A DNA stretch of 64,000 nt from DASUBV01 sp963725175 (GTDB lineage: Bacteria > Actinomycetota > Actinomycetes > Streptosporangiales > Streptosporangiaceae), in assembly GCA_963725175.1 (NCBI GenBank), contig CAVRXH010000006.1, forward strand, positions 3,410,001-3,474,000. The letters run 5' to 3'. Positions 41,012 to 50,834 of this stretch are shown piece after piece; positions within the stretch are counted from its first letter, which is position 1; each line of letters starts with the position of its first letter. Position numbers and translations under genes: made by a program. The notes beneath the pieces are model-generated. The model saw only the letters and a list, made by a program, of their open reading frames with translations. It did not search any database and was not told the origin of the DNA.

Positions 41012-42052
41012 ATGCAGGTGACCGGCACGCGACAGCGCGAGGCATGGCTGGCGCGGGAGCTGCCGCCGGTCGAGAAGGTGGCCGACGGCGTCTGGTCGAT
41101 CCCGGTGCCGATCCCCGACAGCCCGCTGCGGTACACGCTGAGCTACGTGATCGAGCACCCGGCCGGGGTGGTGATGGTGGACACCGGCTGGGATTTCCCC
41201 GGCGGCTGGCAGGCGCTCACGGCAGGCCTGGACGCCTGCGGCATCCAGATCACGGCGATCACCGCGATCCTGGTCACCCACGTGCACCCCGACCACCACG
41301 GCCTGTCCCGCGCGGTCGCGCAGCGCTCCGGTGCCTGGATCGGCATGCACGAACGGGAGGCCGCGCTGCTGGCCCGGCACGCCGACCGGCCAAAGATGCG
41401 CGACGGCATGGCGCTGTACCTGCGCTGGTGCGGAGCGGCGCCCGAGCACGAGGCGGACATGGCGGCCCGGATGAAGGGCGGCATCTCCCGCGAGCCGATG
41501 GCCGCGCCGGACCGGCTGATCGGGCACGACGAGCTGATCGGGGTGCCCGGCCTGGAGCTGCGCGCGCTGTGGACACCCGGCCACGCCCCCGGTCACCTGT
41601 GCTTCAGCGACTCCTCCCGCGGGCTGCTGCTGACCGGCGACCACGTGCTGCCCAGGATCACGCCGAACATCTCGGCCTACGACCTGACCTCCGCGCCGCT
41701 CGCGGATTACCTGGCCTCGCTGAAGGCGCTGCGCGGCATGCAGCCGGCCGAGGTGCTGCCGGGCCACGAGTACCGGTTCGCCGGCCTGGACTCGCGGATC
41801 GATGACATCACCGAGCATCACGAGGAACGGCTGACCGAGGTGGCCAAGGTGCTGAGCCTGGCGCCGGACGGCCAGAGCGCCTGGCAGGTCGCCGCGCAGG
41901 TGTCCTGGTCCCGGCCGTGGAGCCAGCTCGCCGGGTTCCCCCGGCAGGCCGCGCTCGGCGAGGTCGTCGCGCACCTGGGCCACCTGCGCGACACCGGGCA
42001 GGCCACCCTGGTCACGGCCGACGGCGTGGGCCGCTGGCGCCCGGCCAGCTAG
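41012..42052 (+). CDS. Metallo-beta-lactamase-fold hydrolase
   Basis: 346 residues. Metal-binding HxHxDH is present as 'THVHPDHHGLS' (residues ~89-99), with later ligands in 'TPGHAPGHLCF', 'LTGDHVLP' and 'LPGHEYRF'. The start at 41012 (MQVTGTRQREAW) begins ahead of the first beta-strand. This branch includes thioesterase-like and glyoxalase-II-like enzymes. Divergent from the acyl-CoA dehydrogenase gene with 120 bp between, so a link to CoA-ester metabolism is possible. Its end overlaps the end of the converging methyltransferase gene by 4 bp. Confidence 0.8.
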   Translation: MQVTGTRQREAWLARELPPVEKVADGVWSIPVPIPDSPLRYTLSYVIEHPAGVVMVDTGWDFPGGWQALTAGLDACGIQITAITAILVTHVHPDHHGLSRAVAQRSGAWIGMHEREAALLARHADRPKMRDGMALYLRWCGAAPEHEADMAARMKGGISREPMAAPDRLIGHDELIGVPGLELRALWTPGHAPGHLCFSDSSRGLLLTGDHVLPRITPNISAYDLTSAPLADYLASLKALRGMQPAEVLPGHEYRFAGLDSRIDDITEHHEERLTEVAKVLSLAPDGQSAWQVAAQVSWSRPWSQLAGFPRQAALGEVVAHLGHLRDTGQATLVTADGVGRWRPAS

Positions 42053-42729
42053 GGCACGCCCTCAGCGCGACAGCTCACCTCGACGCCGTCACCGACCGGG
42101 AAGGCGACGCTGACGTAGCCGTTCGCCTCATCCCTGACGTAGCCGAGGTAATCGCCCAGCATGGACGCGAACGATCCGGTGTCGTCGGCCACGACCATCG
42201 CCCCCGGCGCCAGCCGCGGCTCCAGGATCCGCAGCATCTCCAGGTAGCTTTCCTTCCAGCCGTCCAGCAGCACGAAGCCGATCGGCCCCGGCACCTGCGC
42301 GAGGGTCTCCCGCGCGTCCCCGGTCACGATCTCGACGACGCCGCCCAGGCCGGCCTGGGCCAGGTTCGCGGCGGCGGTGGCCGCCTTTTCCTGGTTCAGC
42401 TCGGCACTGATGACCTTGCCCGAGCCGTTGTCGGCCACGGCGGCGGCCAGGTAGATCGTGGAGATGCCGAACGAGGTGCCGAACTCCACCACCGTCTCTG
42501 GCCGGCCCGTCCTGACCAGCGAGTAGAGCAGCCGCCCGCACTCGGGGGAGACCGGGATATAGAGCGCGCCGAACGCCTGCGCCTTCTCCGCCGCCGAGAG
42601 CGTGCGCTGCATGTCGGCGCCATGGCTGGCGGTGATCCTGGCCAGCTCGGCGTCGTCGCCTTCCTCGGCGGCGGCGAAGAGCCGGCCAAGCACATCGCGG
42701 ACGGACGTATTTATCAAGGAATTGCGCAC
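42049..42729 (-). CDS. Class I O-methyltransferase (caffeoyl-CoA type)
   Basis: 226 residues. SAM motif I is 'VVEFGTSFGISTIYLA', followed by 'KVISAELNQEKAATAAANL', 'IVTGDARETL' and 'IGFVLLDGWKESYLEMLRIL' with the Asp expected to bind metal. Family members methylate catechol-like hydroxyls with Mg2+; the substrate is unknown. It converges on the MBL gene and is divergent from ppc. Confidence 0.75.
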   Translation of the reverse strand: MRNSLINTSVRDVLGRLFAAAEEGDDAELARITASHGADMQRTLSAAEKAQAFGALYIPVSPECGRLLYSLVRTGRPETVVEFGTSFGISTIYLAAAVADNGSGKVISAELNQEKAATAAANLAQAGLGGVVEIVTGDARETLAQVPGPIGFVLLDGWKESYLEMLRILEPRLAPGAMVVADDTGSFASMLGDYLGYVRDEANGYVSVAFPVGDGVEVSCRAEGVP

Positions 42730-42831
42730 AATGCCAGTTTAGGCCGCTCACCGCCTCGCCGGCCGTTCCGCGGGCGGCGTCGCGCGCGAGCCGGCCGGCA
42801 TCGGACGCGACGGTCCCGTTACGCTAGCGCC

Positions 42832-45546
42832 GTGGGCAGAGACGCCGACCGGGATAATGTGCCGGCGCCGATGCGCCGGGATGTCCGCCTGCTCGGCGAC
42901 ATCCTCGGCCAGGTCATCAGCGAATCCGGCGGCCAGGACCTGCTCGATGACGTGGAGCGGCTGCGGCACGCGGTGATCGCGGCCCGCCGGTCCGCCGCCG
43001 GGGAGCAGGCCGACGACGACATCGCCGCGCTGGTCGCGAGCTGGCCGCTGGACCGGGCCGACGCCGTCGCCCGCGCCTTCACCGTCTACTTCCACCTCGC
43101 CAACCTGGCCGAGGAGCACCAGCGGGTGCGCACCCTGCGCGAGCGGGACAGCGGCGGGGCGCCGCCCCGCGAGTCGCTAGCGGCCACCGTGCCAGAGCTG
43201 CGCGCCCGGCTCGGTGACGAGGACTTCGCCGCGATGCTGGCCGGGCTGCGCGTGCACCCGGTGCTGACCGCGCACCCCACCGAGGCCCGCCGCCGGGCCA
43301 TCACCGACACGCTGCGCCGGGTCAGCGCGCTGCTCGACGAGCTCGACGCCGGGCGGCTCGGCGCCGACGAGCAGGCCGAGGCGCTGCGCCGGCTGCGCGA
43401 GGAAGTGGACCTGCTGTGGCGCACCTCGGCCCTGCGGGTGCAGGCGATGCAGCCGCTCGACGAGGTCCGCACCGGGACCGCCGCGTTCGACCAGACGCTG
43501 TTCCGCGTGGTACCCGAGCTGTACCGGTCGCTGGACCGGGCGCTTCAGGGCGACCAGTCCGGGCGGGTGCCGCCGCTGGCTCCGGCGTTCCTGCGGTACG
43601 GGAGCTGGATCGGCGCCGACCGGGACGGCAACCCGTTCGTCACCGCAGAGGTGACCGTGCAGACCGTCCTGATCCACGCCGAGCACGCGCTGCGCGCCCT
43701 GGAGGCCGCGGCGACCAGGGTCGGCCGGTCGCTGACGGTGCACGCGGCGGCACCGGCACCGGCCTCGGACCTGGGCCTGGCGCTGACGGCGGCGCGGCGC
43801 GAGCATCCCGAGCTGCTGGCCGAACTGGCGGCCCGCTCGCCGCAGGAGCCCTACCGCGAGTTCCTGCTGTACGTGGCGGCCCGGATCCGGGCGACCAGGG
43901 CGGCGGGCGGCGAGCAGGCCGGACCGGGCGGGCAGCCGGCGCTGGCCGGGCAGCCAGGGCCGACCGCCGGGCTGGGCTACCGGGAGCCCGCGCAGCTCGT
44001 CGCTGACCTGCTGCTGCTCCAGCGCGAACTGGCCGCCGCCGGGACGGTCCGGCAGGCCTACGGCGAGCTTCAGCAGCTCGTCTGGCAGGCACAGACCTTC
44101 GGGTTCCACCTGGCCGGGCTCGAGGTCCGCCAGCACAGCGCGGTGCACGCCGCCGCGCTGCGCGAGCTGCGGGCCGGCGCCGCCCAGTCGGCGCGGACCC
44201 GCGAGGTGCTGGCCACGCTCGCGGCCATCGCCGCCATCCAGGACCGGTACGGCCAGGCCGCCTGCCACCGGTACGTGGTCAGCTTCACCAGGTCGGCCGC
44301 CGACATCGCCGCCGTGCACGAGCTGGCCGGGTTCGCCGTGCCCAGGGGCACGCCGCCGGTGCTGGACGTGATCCCGCTGTTCGAGAGCGGCGAGGACCTG
44401 GCGAACTCGACCCGGATCCTGGACGAGATGCTCGCCCTGGAGCCGGTCGCGCGGCGGCTGGCGGCCACCGGCCGGCAGCTAGAGGTCATGCTCGGCTACT
44501 CCGACTCCGCCAAGGAGCTGGGCCCGGCCAGCGCCACGCTGCGGCTGTTCGACGCGCAGCGGCGGCTGGCCGCCTGGGCGGCCGGCCACGACATCGCGCT
44601 GACCATGTTCCACGGGCGCGGCGGCGCGCTCGGCCGGGGCGGCGGCCCCGCCGGGCGGGCGGTGCTGGCCCAGGCGCCCGGCTCGGTGGATGGCCGGTTC
44701 AAGGTCACCGAGCAGGGCGAGGTGATCTTCGCTCGGTACGGCCACCCCGCGATCGCGCGGCGGCACCTGGAGCAGGTCACCTCGGCGGTCCTGGTGGCCT
44801 CGGCCGCGAACCGCGAGGCCCGCCGGGACGGCGGTGACCCGCCCGGTGTGCCGGCCAGGTTCCGCGCCGTCGCGGACCTGATCGACGCCGCGGCCGTCGC
44901 CGCCTATCAGGCGCTGGCCGGCGCGGACGGCTTCGCCGAGTGGTTCGGCCAGATCTCCCCGCTCGATGAGCTCGGCGGCATGCGGATGGGCTCGCGGCCG
45001 GCCAGGCGCGGGGTCGCGGCCGCCGCCGGGCTTGCCGACCTGCGGGCGATCCCCTGGGTCTTCGCCTGGTCGCAGACCCGGGTCAACCTGCCCGGCTGGT
45101 ACGGCCTGGGCAGCGGCCTGGCCGCCGCGGCGGATGGCGACGGCGGGCTCGACCGGGTGCGCGAGGCCTACCGGGGCTGGCCGCTGCTGGCCACCCTGCT
45201 GGACAACGCCGAGATGAGCCTGGCCAAGACCAACCGCCGGATCGCCGCCCGTTACCTGGCGCTCGGCGGGCGGCCCGACCTCACCGCCACCGTGCTCGCC
45301 GAGTACGACCTGACCAGGCGGCTGGTGCTGGCCGTCACCGGGCACGACCGGCTGCTCGCCGGCCGGCCGGTGCTATCCCGCGCCGTGGCGCTGCGCGACC
45401 CCTACGTCGACGCGCTGTCCCACCTTCAGCTCCGCGCGCTGGCCGCGCTGCGCTCCGGTGACGGCGAGCCCGAGCGGGACCGGCTGGAGCGGCTGCTGCT
45501 GCTCACCGTCAACGGCGTCGCGGCCGGCTTGCAGAACACCGGCTGA
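42832..45546 (+). CDS. ppc: Phosphoenolpyruvate carboxylase
   Basis: 904 residues from the GTG at 42832. It carboxylates PEP to oxaloacetate, an anaplerotic step. Catalytic His is in 'VLTAHPTEARRRAI'; 'YGSWIGADRDGNPFVTAEVT', 'GYSDSAKELGPASA', 'FHGRGGALGRGGGP' with the catalytic glycine-rich loop, 'MRMGSRPARR' and 'IPWVFAWSQTRVNLPGWYGLG' are all intact, and the protein ends in the canonical Gln-Asn-Thr-Gly. Length is typical. The longer open frame upstream is antisense to the methyltransferase gene. Confidence 0.97.
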   Translation: MGRDADRDNVPAPMRRDVRLLGDILGQVISESGGQDLLDDVERLRHAVIAARRSAAGEQADDDIAALVASWPLDRADAVARAFTVYFHLANLAEEHQRVRTLRERDSGGAPPRESLAATVPELRARLGDEDFAAMLAGLRVHPVLTAHPTEARRRAITDTLRRVSALLDELDAGRLGADEQAEALRRLREEVDLLWRTSALRVQAMQPLDEVRTGTAAFDQTLFRVVPELYRSLDRALQGDQSGRVPPLAPAFLRYGSWIGADRDGNPFVTAEVTVQTVLIHAEHALRALEAAATRVGRSLTVHAAAPAPASDLGLALTAARREHPELLAELAARSPQEPYREFLLYVAARIRATRAAGGEQAGPGGQPALAGQPGPTAGLGYREPAQLVADLLLLQRELAAAGTVRQAYGELQQLVWQAQTFGFHLAGLEVRQHSAVHAAALRELRAGAAQSARTREVLATLAAIAAIQDRYGQAACHRYVVSFTRSAADIAAVHELAGFAVPRGTPPVLDVIPLFESGEDLANSTRILDEMLALEPVARRLAATGRQLEVMLGYSDSAKELGPASATLRLFDAQRRLAAWAAGHDIALTMFHGRGGALGRGGGPAGRAVLAQAPGSVDGRFKVTEQGEVIFARYGHPAIARRHLEQVTSAVLVASAANREARRDGGDPPGVPARFRAVADLIDAAAVAAYQALAGADGFAEWFGQISPLDELGGMRMGSRPARRGVAAAAGLADLRAIPWVFAWSQTRVNLPGWYGLGSGLAAAADGDGGLDRVREAYRGWPLLATLLDNAEMSLAKTNRRIAARYLALGGRPDLTATVLAEYDLTRRLVLAVTGHDRLLAGRPVLSRAVALRDPYVDALSHLQLRALAALRSGDGEPERDRLERLLLLTVNGVAAGLQNTG

Positions 45547-45616
45547 CACGCGGCCCGGCATGCCCCAGGATTGCCGCAGAATGGTAGTAACCGGCTGCGG
45601 CGGGACGGGAGCGAGC

Positions 45617-47233
45617 ATGACGGCGCACATGGTGACCAGCCCGACGGGCAGCAGCCTGCAGCGGCTTGCCGAGCGGTCCTGGGACCGGATCGCGGACGGC
45701 TCGCGGTTGTTCTACGAGGACCAGGAGTGGACCGGCGCGCAGCTCGCGGACCGGGCGCGGCGGCTGGCAGGCGGGCTGCGCGAGGCCGGCCTGGCACCCG
45801 GCGAGCGGGTGCTGATCTGCATGGCCAACTGCCCCGAGGTGAGCGTCAGCTACCACGCGATCTGGCGCGCGGGCGGCGTCGCCACGCCGGTGCTGTTCCT
45901 GCTCAGCGAGGACGAGCTGCGGCACGTGCTCAGCGACTCGGGCGCCGTGCTGGCCATCACCACGCCGGAGTTCCTGCCCAAGGTGGCCGCCGCGGCGGCC
46001 GGCCTGGGCAGCGTGCGGGCCATCGTGGTCGCGGGCGAGGCGGGCCATCCCGAAGCGGGCCATCCCGAAGCGGGCCATCCCGAAGCGGCGCAGCCGGATG
46101 GCCGCGTGCCGCTGCTGCCGCTGGCGGAGCTGGAGCGGGCCGAGCCCGCCGGGCTGACCGAAGCCGACCCGGCCGGGCTGGCCGCGCTGCTCTACACCGG
46201 CGGCACCACCGGCCGGTCCAAGGGCGTCATGATCAGCCACAACGCGCTGTCCGCGTCCTCGTGGGCAGCGACGTTGAGCTCGCACGACCCGTCGCTGGCC
46301 ACCTCCCTGCTGCCGCTGCCGCTGTCCCACGTGTACGGGCTGATGGTCAGCGTGATGACGCTGCACACGCCGGAGCCTGGCACCTCCGTGCTGATGCGCT
46401 GGTTCGACCCGACAGGATGGCTGACGCTGGCGCAGCGGCACCGGGTGAACATCAGCCCGCTGGTCCCCTCGATGCTGGCGATGCTCGCCCAGCAGCCGAT
46501 CGAGGACTACGACCTGTCCGCCCTGTCCCGGCTGACCAGCGGTGCCGCGCCGCTGCCCCGGCGGGTGGCCGACGACCTGCGCAAGCGGCTGCCGGGCGTG
46601 GAGATCGCCGAGGGCTACGGCTGCACCGAGACCGCGGCGATCATCTCCAGCTCGCCGCTCGGCCAGTCCAGGCCCGGCAGCGTCGGCAGGCCGGCGGCGG
46701 GGGTGCGGCTGCGGATCGAGCTGCCAGACGGCACCGAGGCCGGGCCCGGCGAGGACGGCGAGATCTGCGTGGCGGGGCCGATGCTGATGTCGGGTTACTG
46801 GAACGCCCCGGCCGAGACCGAGCAGACGATGCGCGGCGGCTGGCTGCACACCGGCGACGTCGGCCGGATGGAAGACGGCTACCTGTACATCGTGGACCGG
46901 ATCAAGGACCTGATCATCCGGGGCGGCTACAACGTCTACCCGCGCGACGTCGAGGACGTGCTGATCGCGCACCCGGAGGTGACCGGCGCCGCCGTGGTGG
47001 GCCGCCCCGACCCCAAGTACGGCGAGGAGGTCGTGGGCTTCGTGTCGCTGCGCGCCGGGGCGCAGGTCACCCCGGACGACCTGGTGGCCTACGCGCGCGA
47101 GCACCTGTCCGCGGTGAAGTACCCGCGGGAGATCCGCGTTATCGACGCGATCCCGCTGACCAGCGTGCTCAAGACCGACCGCAAGCGGCTCAGGACCATG
47201 CTCGCGGGGGCTAGCCAGGCTCAGCCCGGCTAG
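45617..47233 (+). CDS. AMP-forming acyl-CoA synthetase (class I adenylate-forming)
   Basis: 538 residues. ATG at 45617 follows GGGAGC. The P-loop-like motif is 'LLYTGGTTGRSKGVMISHN', followed by 'EGYGCTETAAIISSS', 'WLHTGDVGRMEDGYLYIVDRIKDLIIRGGYNVYPRDVE' and the C-terminal catalytic Lys in 'LKTDRKRL'. It activates a carboxylic acid (fatty or aromatic) to its CoA ester. A 15-bp DNA triplication encodes GHPEA repeats around residues 142-156 in a surface loop. The substrate is not predictable from sequence alone. Confidence 0.85.
   Translation: MTAHMVTSPTGSSLQRLAERSWDRIADGSRLFYEDQEWTGAQLADRARRLAGGLREAGLAPGERVLICMANCPEVSVSYHAIWRAGGVATPVLFLLSEDELRHVLSDSGAVLAITTPEFLPKVAAAAAGLGSVRAIVVAGEAGHPEAGHPEAGHPEAAQPDGRVPLLPLAELERAEPAGLTEADPAGLAALLYTGGTTGRSKGVMISHNALSASSWAATLSSHDPSLATSLLPLPLSHVYGLMVSVMTLHTPEPGTSVLMRWFDPTGWLTLAQRHRVNISPLVPSMLAMLAQQPIEDYDLSALSRLTSGAAPLPRRVADDLRKRLPGVEIAEGYGCTETAAIISSSPLGQSRPGSVGRPAAGVRLRIELPDGTEAGPGEDGEICVAGPMLMSGYWNAPAETEQTMRGGWLHTGDVGRMEDGYLYIVDRIKDLIIRGGYNVYPRDVEDVLIAHPEVTGAAVVGRPDPKYGEEVVGFVSLRAGAQVTPDDLVAYAREHLSAVKYPREIRVIDAIPLTSVLKTDRKRLRTMLAGASQAQPG
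46040..46084. repeat. Three perfect 15-bp tandem copies in the acyl-CoA synthetase gene
   Basis: GCGGGCCATCCCGAA occurs three times in tandem and stays in frame. It adds pentapeptide repeats in a variable loop. Confidence 0.95.
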
Positions 47234-47263
47234 CCCCCGCGACGGGTCCTGCTCGGCCTCCGG

Positions 47264-47959
47264 TTACCGGGAGCCCGCCTGCCCGGCGCCCGCGCTGGCG
47301 TACTCCTGCTGCGCCGGCACCGGCTGCCCGTGCGCCCGGACCACCAGGGTCTTGGCCGCATGGTCACCGAGCCGCTGCCGGTAGGTGGACAGCATCATGG
47401 TGATCCAGCCGACCAGGCCGATGAACAGCGTGTCGATGATCAGCAGGATGCCTCTGACCACGTACTGCAACAGGCTGGCCGGGCCGCCGTCCTTGCTGAT
47501 CACCCGGACGCCGAGGAGCTGCATGCCGAACGTCTGGCCGTTCCTCTTGTAGGGCCGCCAGGCCCAGTACCAGAAGTACCAGGCCACGTCGAGGACGACC
47601 AGGATGAGGATCAGAACCGCGTGCCCGGCGCCCGATCCCCGGTCCAGGATCCAGCCCAGCAGGCTGCCGATGGCGCCCACGATGATGGCGTCGATGATGT
47701 ACTGGACGATGCGCCGGCCCGACACCCGCGTCTCCAGCATGCTGACCGGCGACTGCGGCGTCATCCCGTACCCGTAACCGGGCGAGCCACTCTGGCCGCC
47801 CCCACCCTGGCTGGCACCGCCCTGGCCCGCACCGCCCTGGCCGCCGCCCTGCCACTGACCCCCCGATGGCGGGCCCTGGCCCCCCGGCGGCTGGCTTGGC
47901 CCTCCCGCCTGCTGGCCCTCATACGGCTGGCCGGACTGGCCACCCTGCGGCATGCTCAT
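47264..47959 (-). CDS. RDD-family membrane protein with Gly/Gln-rich N-terminus
   Basis: 231 residues. The first ~65 are Gly/Gln/Pro-rich and disordered. The RDD domain follows: 'SGRRIVQYIIDAIIVGAIGSLLGW' with the Arg-Asp pair, 'LILILVVLDVAWYFWYWAW', 'NGQTFGMQLLGVRVIS' and 'YVVRGILLIIDTLFIGLVGWITMML'. Three membrane segments are expected. The ATG at 47959 follows GGGGGGA. The role in this organism is unknown; some RDD proteins are ion exchangers. Confidence 0.85.
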   Translation of the reverse strand: MSMPQGGQSGQPYEGQQAGGPSQPPGGQGPPSGGQWQGGGQGGAGQGGASQGGGGQSGSPGYGYGMTPQSPVSMLETRVSGRRIVQYIIDAIIVGAIGSLLGWILDRGSGAGHAVLILILVVLDVAWYFWYWAWRPYKRNGQTFGMQLLGVRVISKDGGPASLLQYVVRGILLIIDTLFIGLVGWITMMLSTYRQRLGDHAAKTLVVRAHGQPVPAQQEYASAGAGQAGSR

Positions 47960-48065
47960 GAGTCCCCCCGATCCGAACCGGCCGTCGCGACCGCCGCGCC
48001 GGCGGGCAACTCCGTTCTAGCCCATTACTCGGGGTAGGTACCCAGGGTGATCGAGTGGACACATT

Positions 48066-48980
48066 TCAGTCACTGCGGGTAGCGGCGGCCGTGTAGGCCA
48101 CCGCCACCTCGGCAGCCAGCCCCGCGTTGTCCGCGATGAGCCGCTGGTTGACCGCCACGCTGCGGCCGCCGCTCAGCTCCTCCACCCTGGACAGGATGGC
48201 CGGGGTCACCGCCTGGCCGGTCACCCCCGCGCTGGTCACCGAGCCGACCGCCTCGTCGATGAGCGCCGCGATGTCCAGGCCGTCCGCGGGCGGGCGGGCC
48301 AGCAGCAGCCCGGCCCGGCCGGCCAGTTCCCAGTGCGCGGCCGCGATCGCGCTCACCTCAGCAACGCTGGAGACCACCGCTGACACCGCGGGGCCGCCCT
48401 CGGCGGTATAGAAGAGCGGCAGCGTGCTGGTGTTCCAGCCGAGCACCGGGATGCCGAGCGTTTCCAGCATTTCCGACGTCGCGCCCACGTCCAGCACCGA
48501 CTTGGCGCCCGAGCACACCACCAGCACCCTGGTCCCGGCGATCCGGGGCAGGTCGCCCGAGATGTCCATGCTGTCGGCGAAGCCGCGGTGCACCCCGCCG
48601 ATGCCGCCCGTCGCCATGAACCGGATGCCCGCCGCGGCGCAGATCGCCAGGGTGCCGCCGACGGTCGTGGCGCCGAGCGCGCCCTGCACCACGCAGGCCG
48701 CGATGTCCCGTGCGCCCGCCTTGCGAGCATCCGTCCCCGCGGTGGCGAACCGGTCGAGTTCGCTGTCGCCGAGCCCGACCCGGATGACGCCGTCCACGAT
48801 GCCGATGGTCGCCGGGACCGCGCCGGCCGCGCGGACCCGCTGCTGCGCCTCCCGCGCCGCGACGATGCCCCGCCCCCCGGAGAAGCCGTGCGACACCAGG
48901 GTCGTCTCCAGGGCCACCACCGGCCGGCCTTCGGCCAGCGCGGTAGCGACCTCGTCGGACAGAACTGGCGCGAAACTCAC
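48066..48980 (-). CDS. psuG: Pseudouridine-5'-phosphate glycosidase
   Basis: 304 residues. PsuG cleaves (or forms) the C-glycosidic bond of pseudouridine 5'-phosphate, giving uracil and ribose 5-phosphate. Family sequences: 'ALETTLVSHGFSGGRG' near the N-terminus with the catalytic-Glu region, 'IGIVDGVIRVGL', 'TVGGTLAICAAAGIRFMATGGIGGVHR' and 'VVCSGAKSVLDVGATSEMLETLGIPVLG'. The length is typical. The GTG start overlaps the psuK stop (GTGA), so the two are translationally coupled. Confidence 0.95.
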   Translation of the reverse strand: MSFAPVLSDEVATALAEGRPVVALETTLVSHGFSGGRGIVAAREAQQRVRAAGAVPATIGIVDGVIRVGLGDSELDRFATAGTDARKAGARDIAACVVQGALGATTVGGTLAICAAAGIRFMATGGIGGVHRGFADSMDISGDLPRIAGTRVLVVCSGAKSVLDVGATSEMLETLGIPVLGWNTSTLPLFYTAEGGPAVSAVVSSVAEVSAIAAAHWELAGRAGLLLARPPADGLDIAALIDEAVGSVTSAGVTGQAVTPAILSRVEELSGGRSVAVNQRLIADNAGLAAEVAVAYTAAATRSD

Positions 48981-49784
48981 GGCATTCCTCCCATTTTCGA
49001 CACGGCCCGGGCGGCGGCCGCCAGCCCGAGGCCGACTCCCCCGAGCAGGTAGCCGGCCGCGAACGCGTCACCGGCGCCGGTAGAGTCCACCGCCCGAGCG
49101 GCCGCCGCCGGATACTGCCGGCCGCTGGCCAGGACGCCGCCGGCCCAGCTTAACGACCAGGTCGGCGCCGGGTGGCGCACTGATCAGCGCCGCCTCCGCC
49201 GCGTTGCCGAAGATCACATCGGGGCGCAGCCCGGCCAGCAGGGCCGTGAACGCGGCCGGGCCGAACCCGGTCAGCGCCGCCGTCGAGGACAGGTCGATGC
49301 TCAGCCGGACCGACCGGTCCCCCGCGCTCTTGGCGAGCGCCCTGGCCGCGCCGCCGACGGGCTCGCTGACCAGGCTGTAGGCCGGCAGGTGCAGCCAGTC
49401 GCAGTCCGCCAGCCAGGACTCTCGCACGTCGGTCACCCGGATTCTCGGGCCGACTCCCCGGTCGGTGAGCATGGACCGCTGCGTGCCGCCGTCGGACAGG
49501 GACACCACGACGCCGGTGCTGCCCGGCACCACAGGACCGGCCAGTACCACCCCGCGCGCGGTCAGGTCGGCCGCGATCAGGCCGGCCGCCAGATCGGTGC
49601 CCCGCGCGTAGGCAAGCCGGCTCCGGCCACCCAGCTCCGCTACCCAGGCGGCCACGTTGGCGGCCTGGCCGCCAGGGCCGGCCAGGGTCTGCGCCGGGCT
49701 GTCGGTATCGCTGGCCACGGGGCCGAGGCGGCGCACCACCACATCCAGGTGCGCGTCACCGAGAACGCAGATCATGCCGGGCAT
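48977..49784 (-). CDS. psuK: PfkB-family pseudouridine kinase (frameshift before the catalytic motif)
   Basis: About 269 residues after repair. It should phosphorylate pseudouridine for PsuG. The N-terminal part has the PfkB first signature ('AGPGGQAANVAAWVAELGG'). The frame breaks at about 49139-49147; restoring two bases (GGGCCGGC to GGGCGCCGGC) gives 'VVKLGAGGVLASG' and leads into 'DSTGAGDAFAAGYLLGG', the second signature with the catalytic Asp. Without repair the protein would lack its catalytic Asp. The coupling with psuG and the position argue for PsuK rather than another sugar kinase. Confidence 0.85.
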
Positions 49785-49796
49785 GACGCGAGCGTC

Positions 49797-50807
49797 TCAG
49801 GCAGACACGATGCGGCGCAGCCCCGCCACGCACTCGGCCAGCAGCACCGGCCGGTCCTCATCGATCGCGTAATCCACGAGCGCCAGGGTCACCGACAGCG
49901 CGCAGGTCCGGGCCGCCAGCTCGCGATCGACGCCGACCGGGCGGCCGTAGGCGGCCAGCAGCTCGGCGCGCTGCGCTCCGGCGAACCCTGAGTAGGCGAT
50001 GAACAGGTCCACGGCCGGATCGGCCAGGCAGACATCACCCCAGTCGATCACCCCGGCCGCCGCGCCCGCGTCATCCACCAGCACGTGCCGCGGGTGCAGG
50101 TCGCCGTGCGTCAGGACCAGCTCGGCCGGAGCCGGGTCCGGGGCGCTCGCTGCCCGGTCAAGCAGGCGACCTATCTCCGGGTCGACGTGCAGGCCCGCGT
50201 CGCTGGCCAGCCGGTCCAGCACCGGGCGAGCCAGCTGCGCCCGGCGGGCCGGGCTACCCCGGCGCATCGGGTCCGTCGGCAGATCGCCGCCCGCGCGCTC
50301 GGTAGCCGCCGCCGCGAGCGCGGGATCATGCAGCGCGCGAAGGAACTCACCGACCGACCTGGCCACCCCGCCGCGTCGCTCATCGGGCAGCCCCGCCTCC
50401 GGGAGCTCCCTCCCCTCGATGATCCGGGCGCCCCAGAACGGCCAGCCGAACGCCTCCGACTGCTCGCCGATGAACTCCGGCGCCGGCACGGCCAGCGGCA
50501 GCCGTCCCGCCAGCCAGGGGAGCAACGCGATCTCGCGGCGGATCCCCGGCAGCGCCACCTCGCGTCGCGGGAACCGGAACAGCCAGCGGTCATCGACCAG
50601 GAACGCCGTGTTGTCCCAGCCGGTCGCCAGGAGCTCGACCCGGCTGGCCGCCACGGCAGGGAACTGCCCGGCGATCAGGCGGGCGGCCAGCTCCGGGGTG
50701 ACCACCTGCTCCGCCGACCATTGCGTGGCCGGGCTGGCGGACGGCGGCACCGGGTCCGCCTGGACCAGCGGAGTCCCGGCTGCGGAGGCATCGGGCGAAC
50801 TGGTCAC
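49797..50807 (-). CDS. APH-family phosphotransferase
   Basis: 336 residues. The kinase core is clear: 'VLTHGDLHPRHVLVDD' with the catalytic Asp and 'GVIDWGDVCLADPAVDL' with the metal-binding Asp. The family includes aminoglycoside and macrolide kinases, choline kinases and homoserine kinases; resistance cannot be concluded. It ends 12 bp upstream of psuK, so it may be part of the same transcript. The GTG start at 50807 lacks a good ribosome site. Confidence 0.8.
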   Translation of the reverse strand: MTSSPDASAAGTPLVQADPVPPSASPATQWSAEQVVTPELAARLIAGQFPAVAASRVELLATGWDNTAFLVDDRWLFRFPRREVALPGIRREIALLPWLAGRLPLAVPAPEFIGEQSEAFGWPFWGARIIEGRELPEAGLPDERRGGVARSVGEFLRALHDPALAAAATERAGGDLPTDPMRRGSPARRAQLARPVLDRLASDAGLHVDPEIGRLLDRAASAPDPAPAELVLTHGDLHPRHVLVDDAGAAAGVIDWGDVCLADPAVDLFIAYSGFAGAQRAELLAAYGRPVGVDRELAARTCALSVTLALVDYAIDEDRPVLLAECVAGLRRIVSA

Positions 50808-50834
50808 GGCGGGCGACGATACCAGCGAGCATGC

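Noticed and set aside
40892..41983. Upstream extension of the large acyl-CoA dehydrogenase frame
   Set aside because: It runs antisense through the MBL gene; the GTG at 40891 has a good ribosome site and gives the normal family length.
41917..42831. N-terminal extension of the PEP carboxylase frame
   Set aside because: It lies antisense to the O-methyltransferase gene and has no PEPC-like sequence; the GTG at 42832 gives the usual length.
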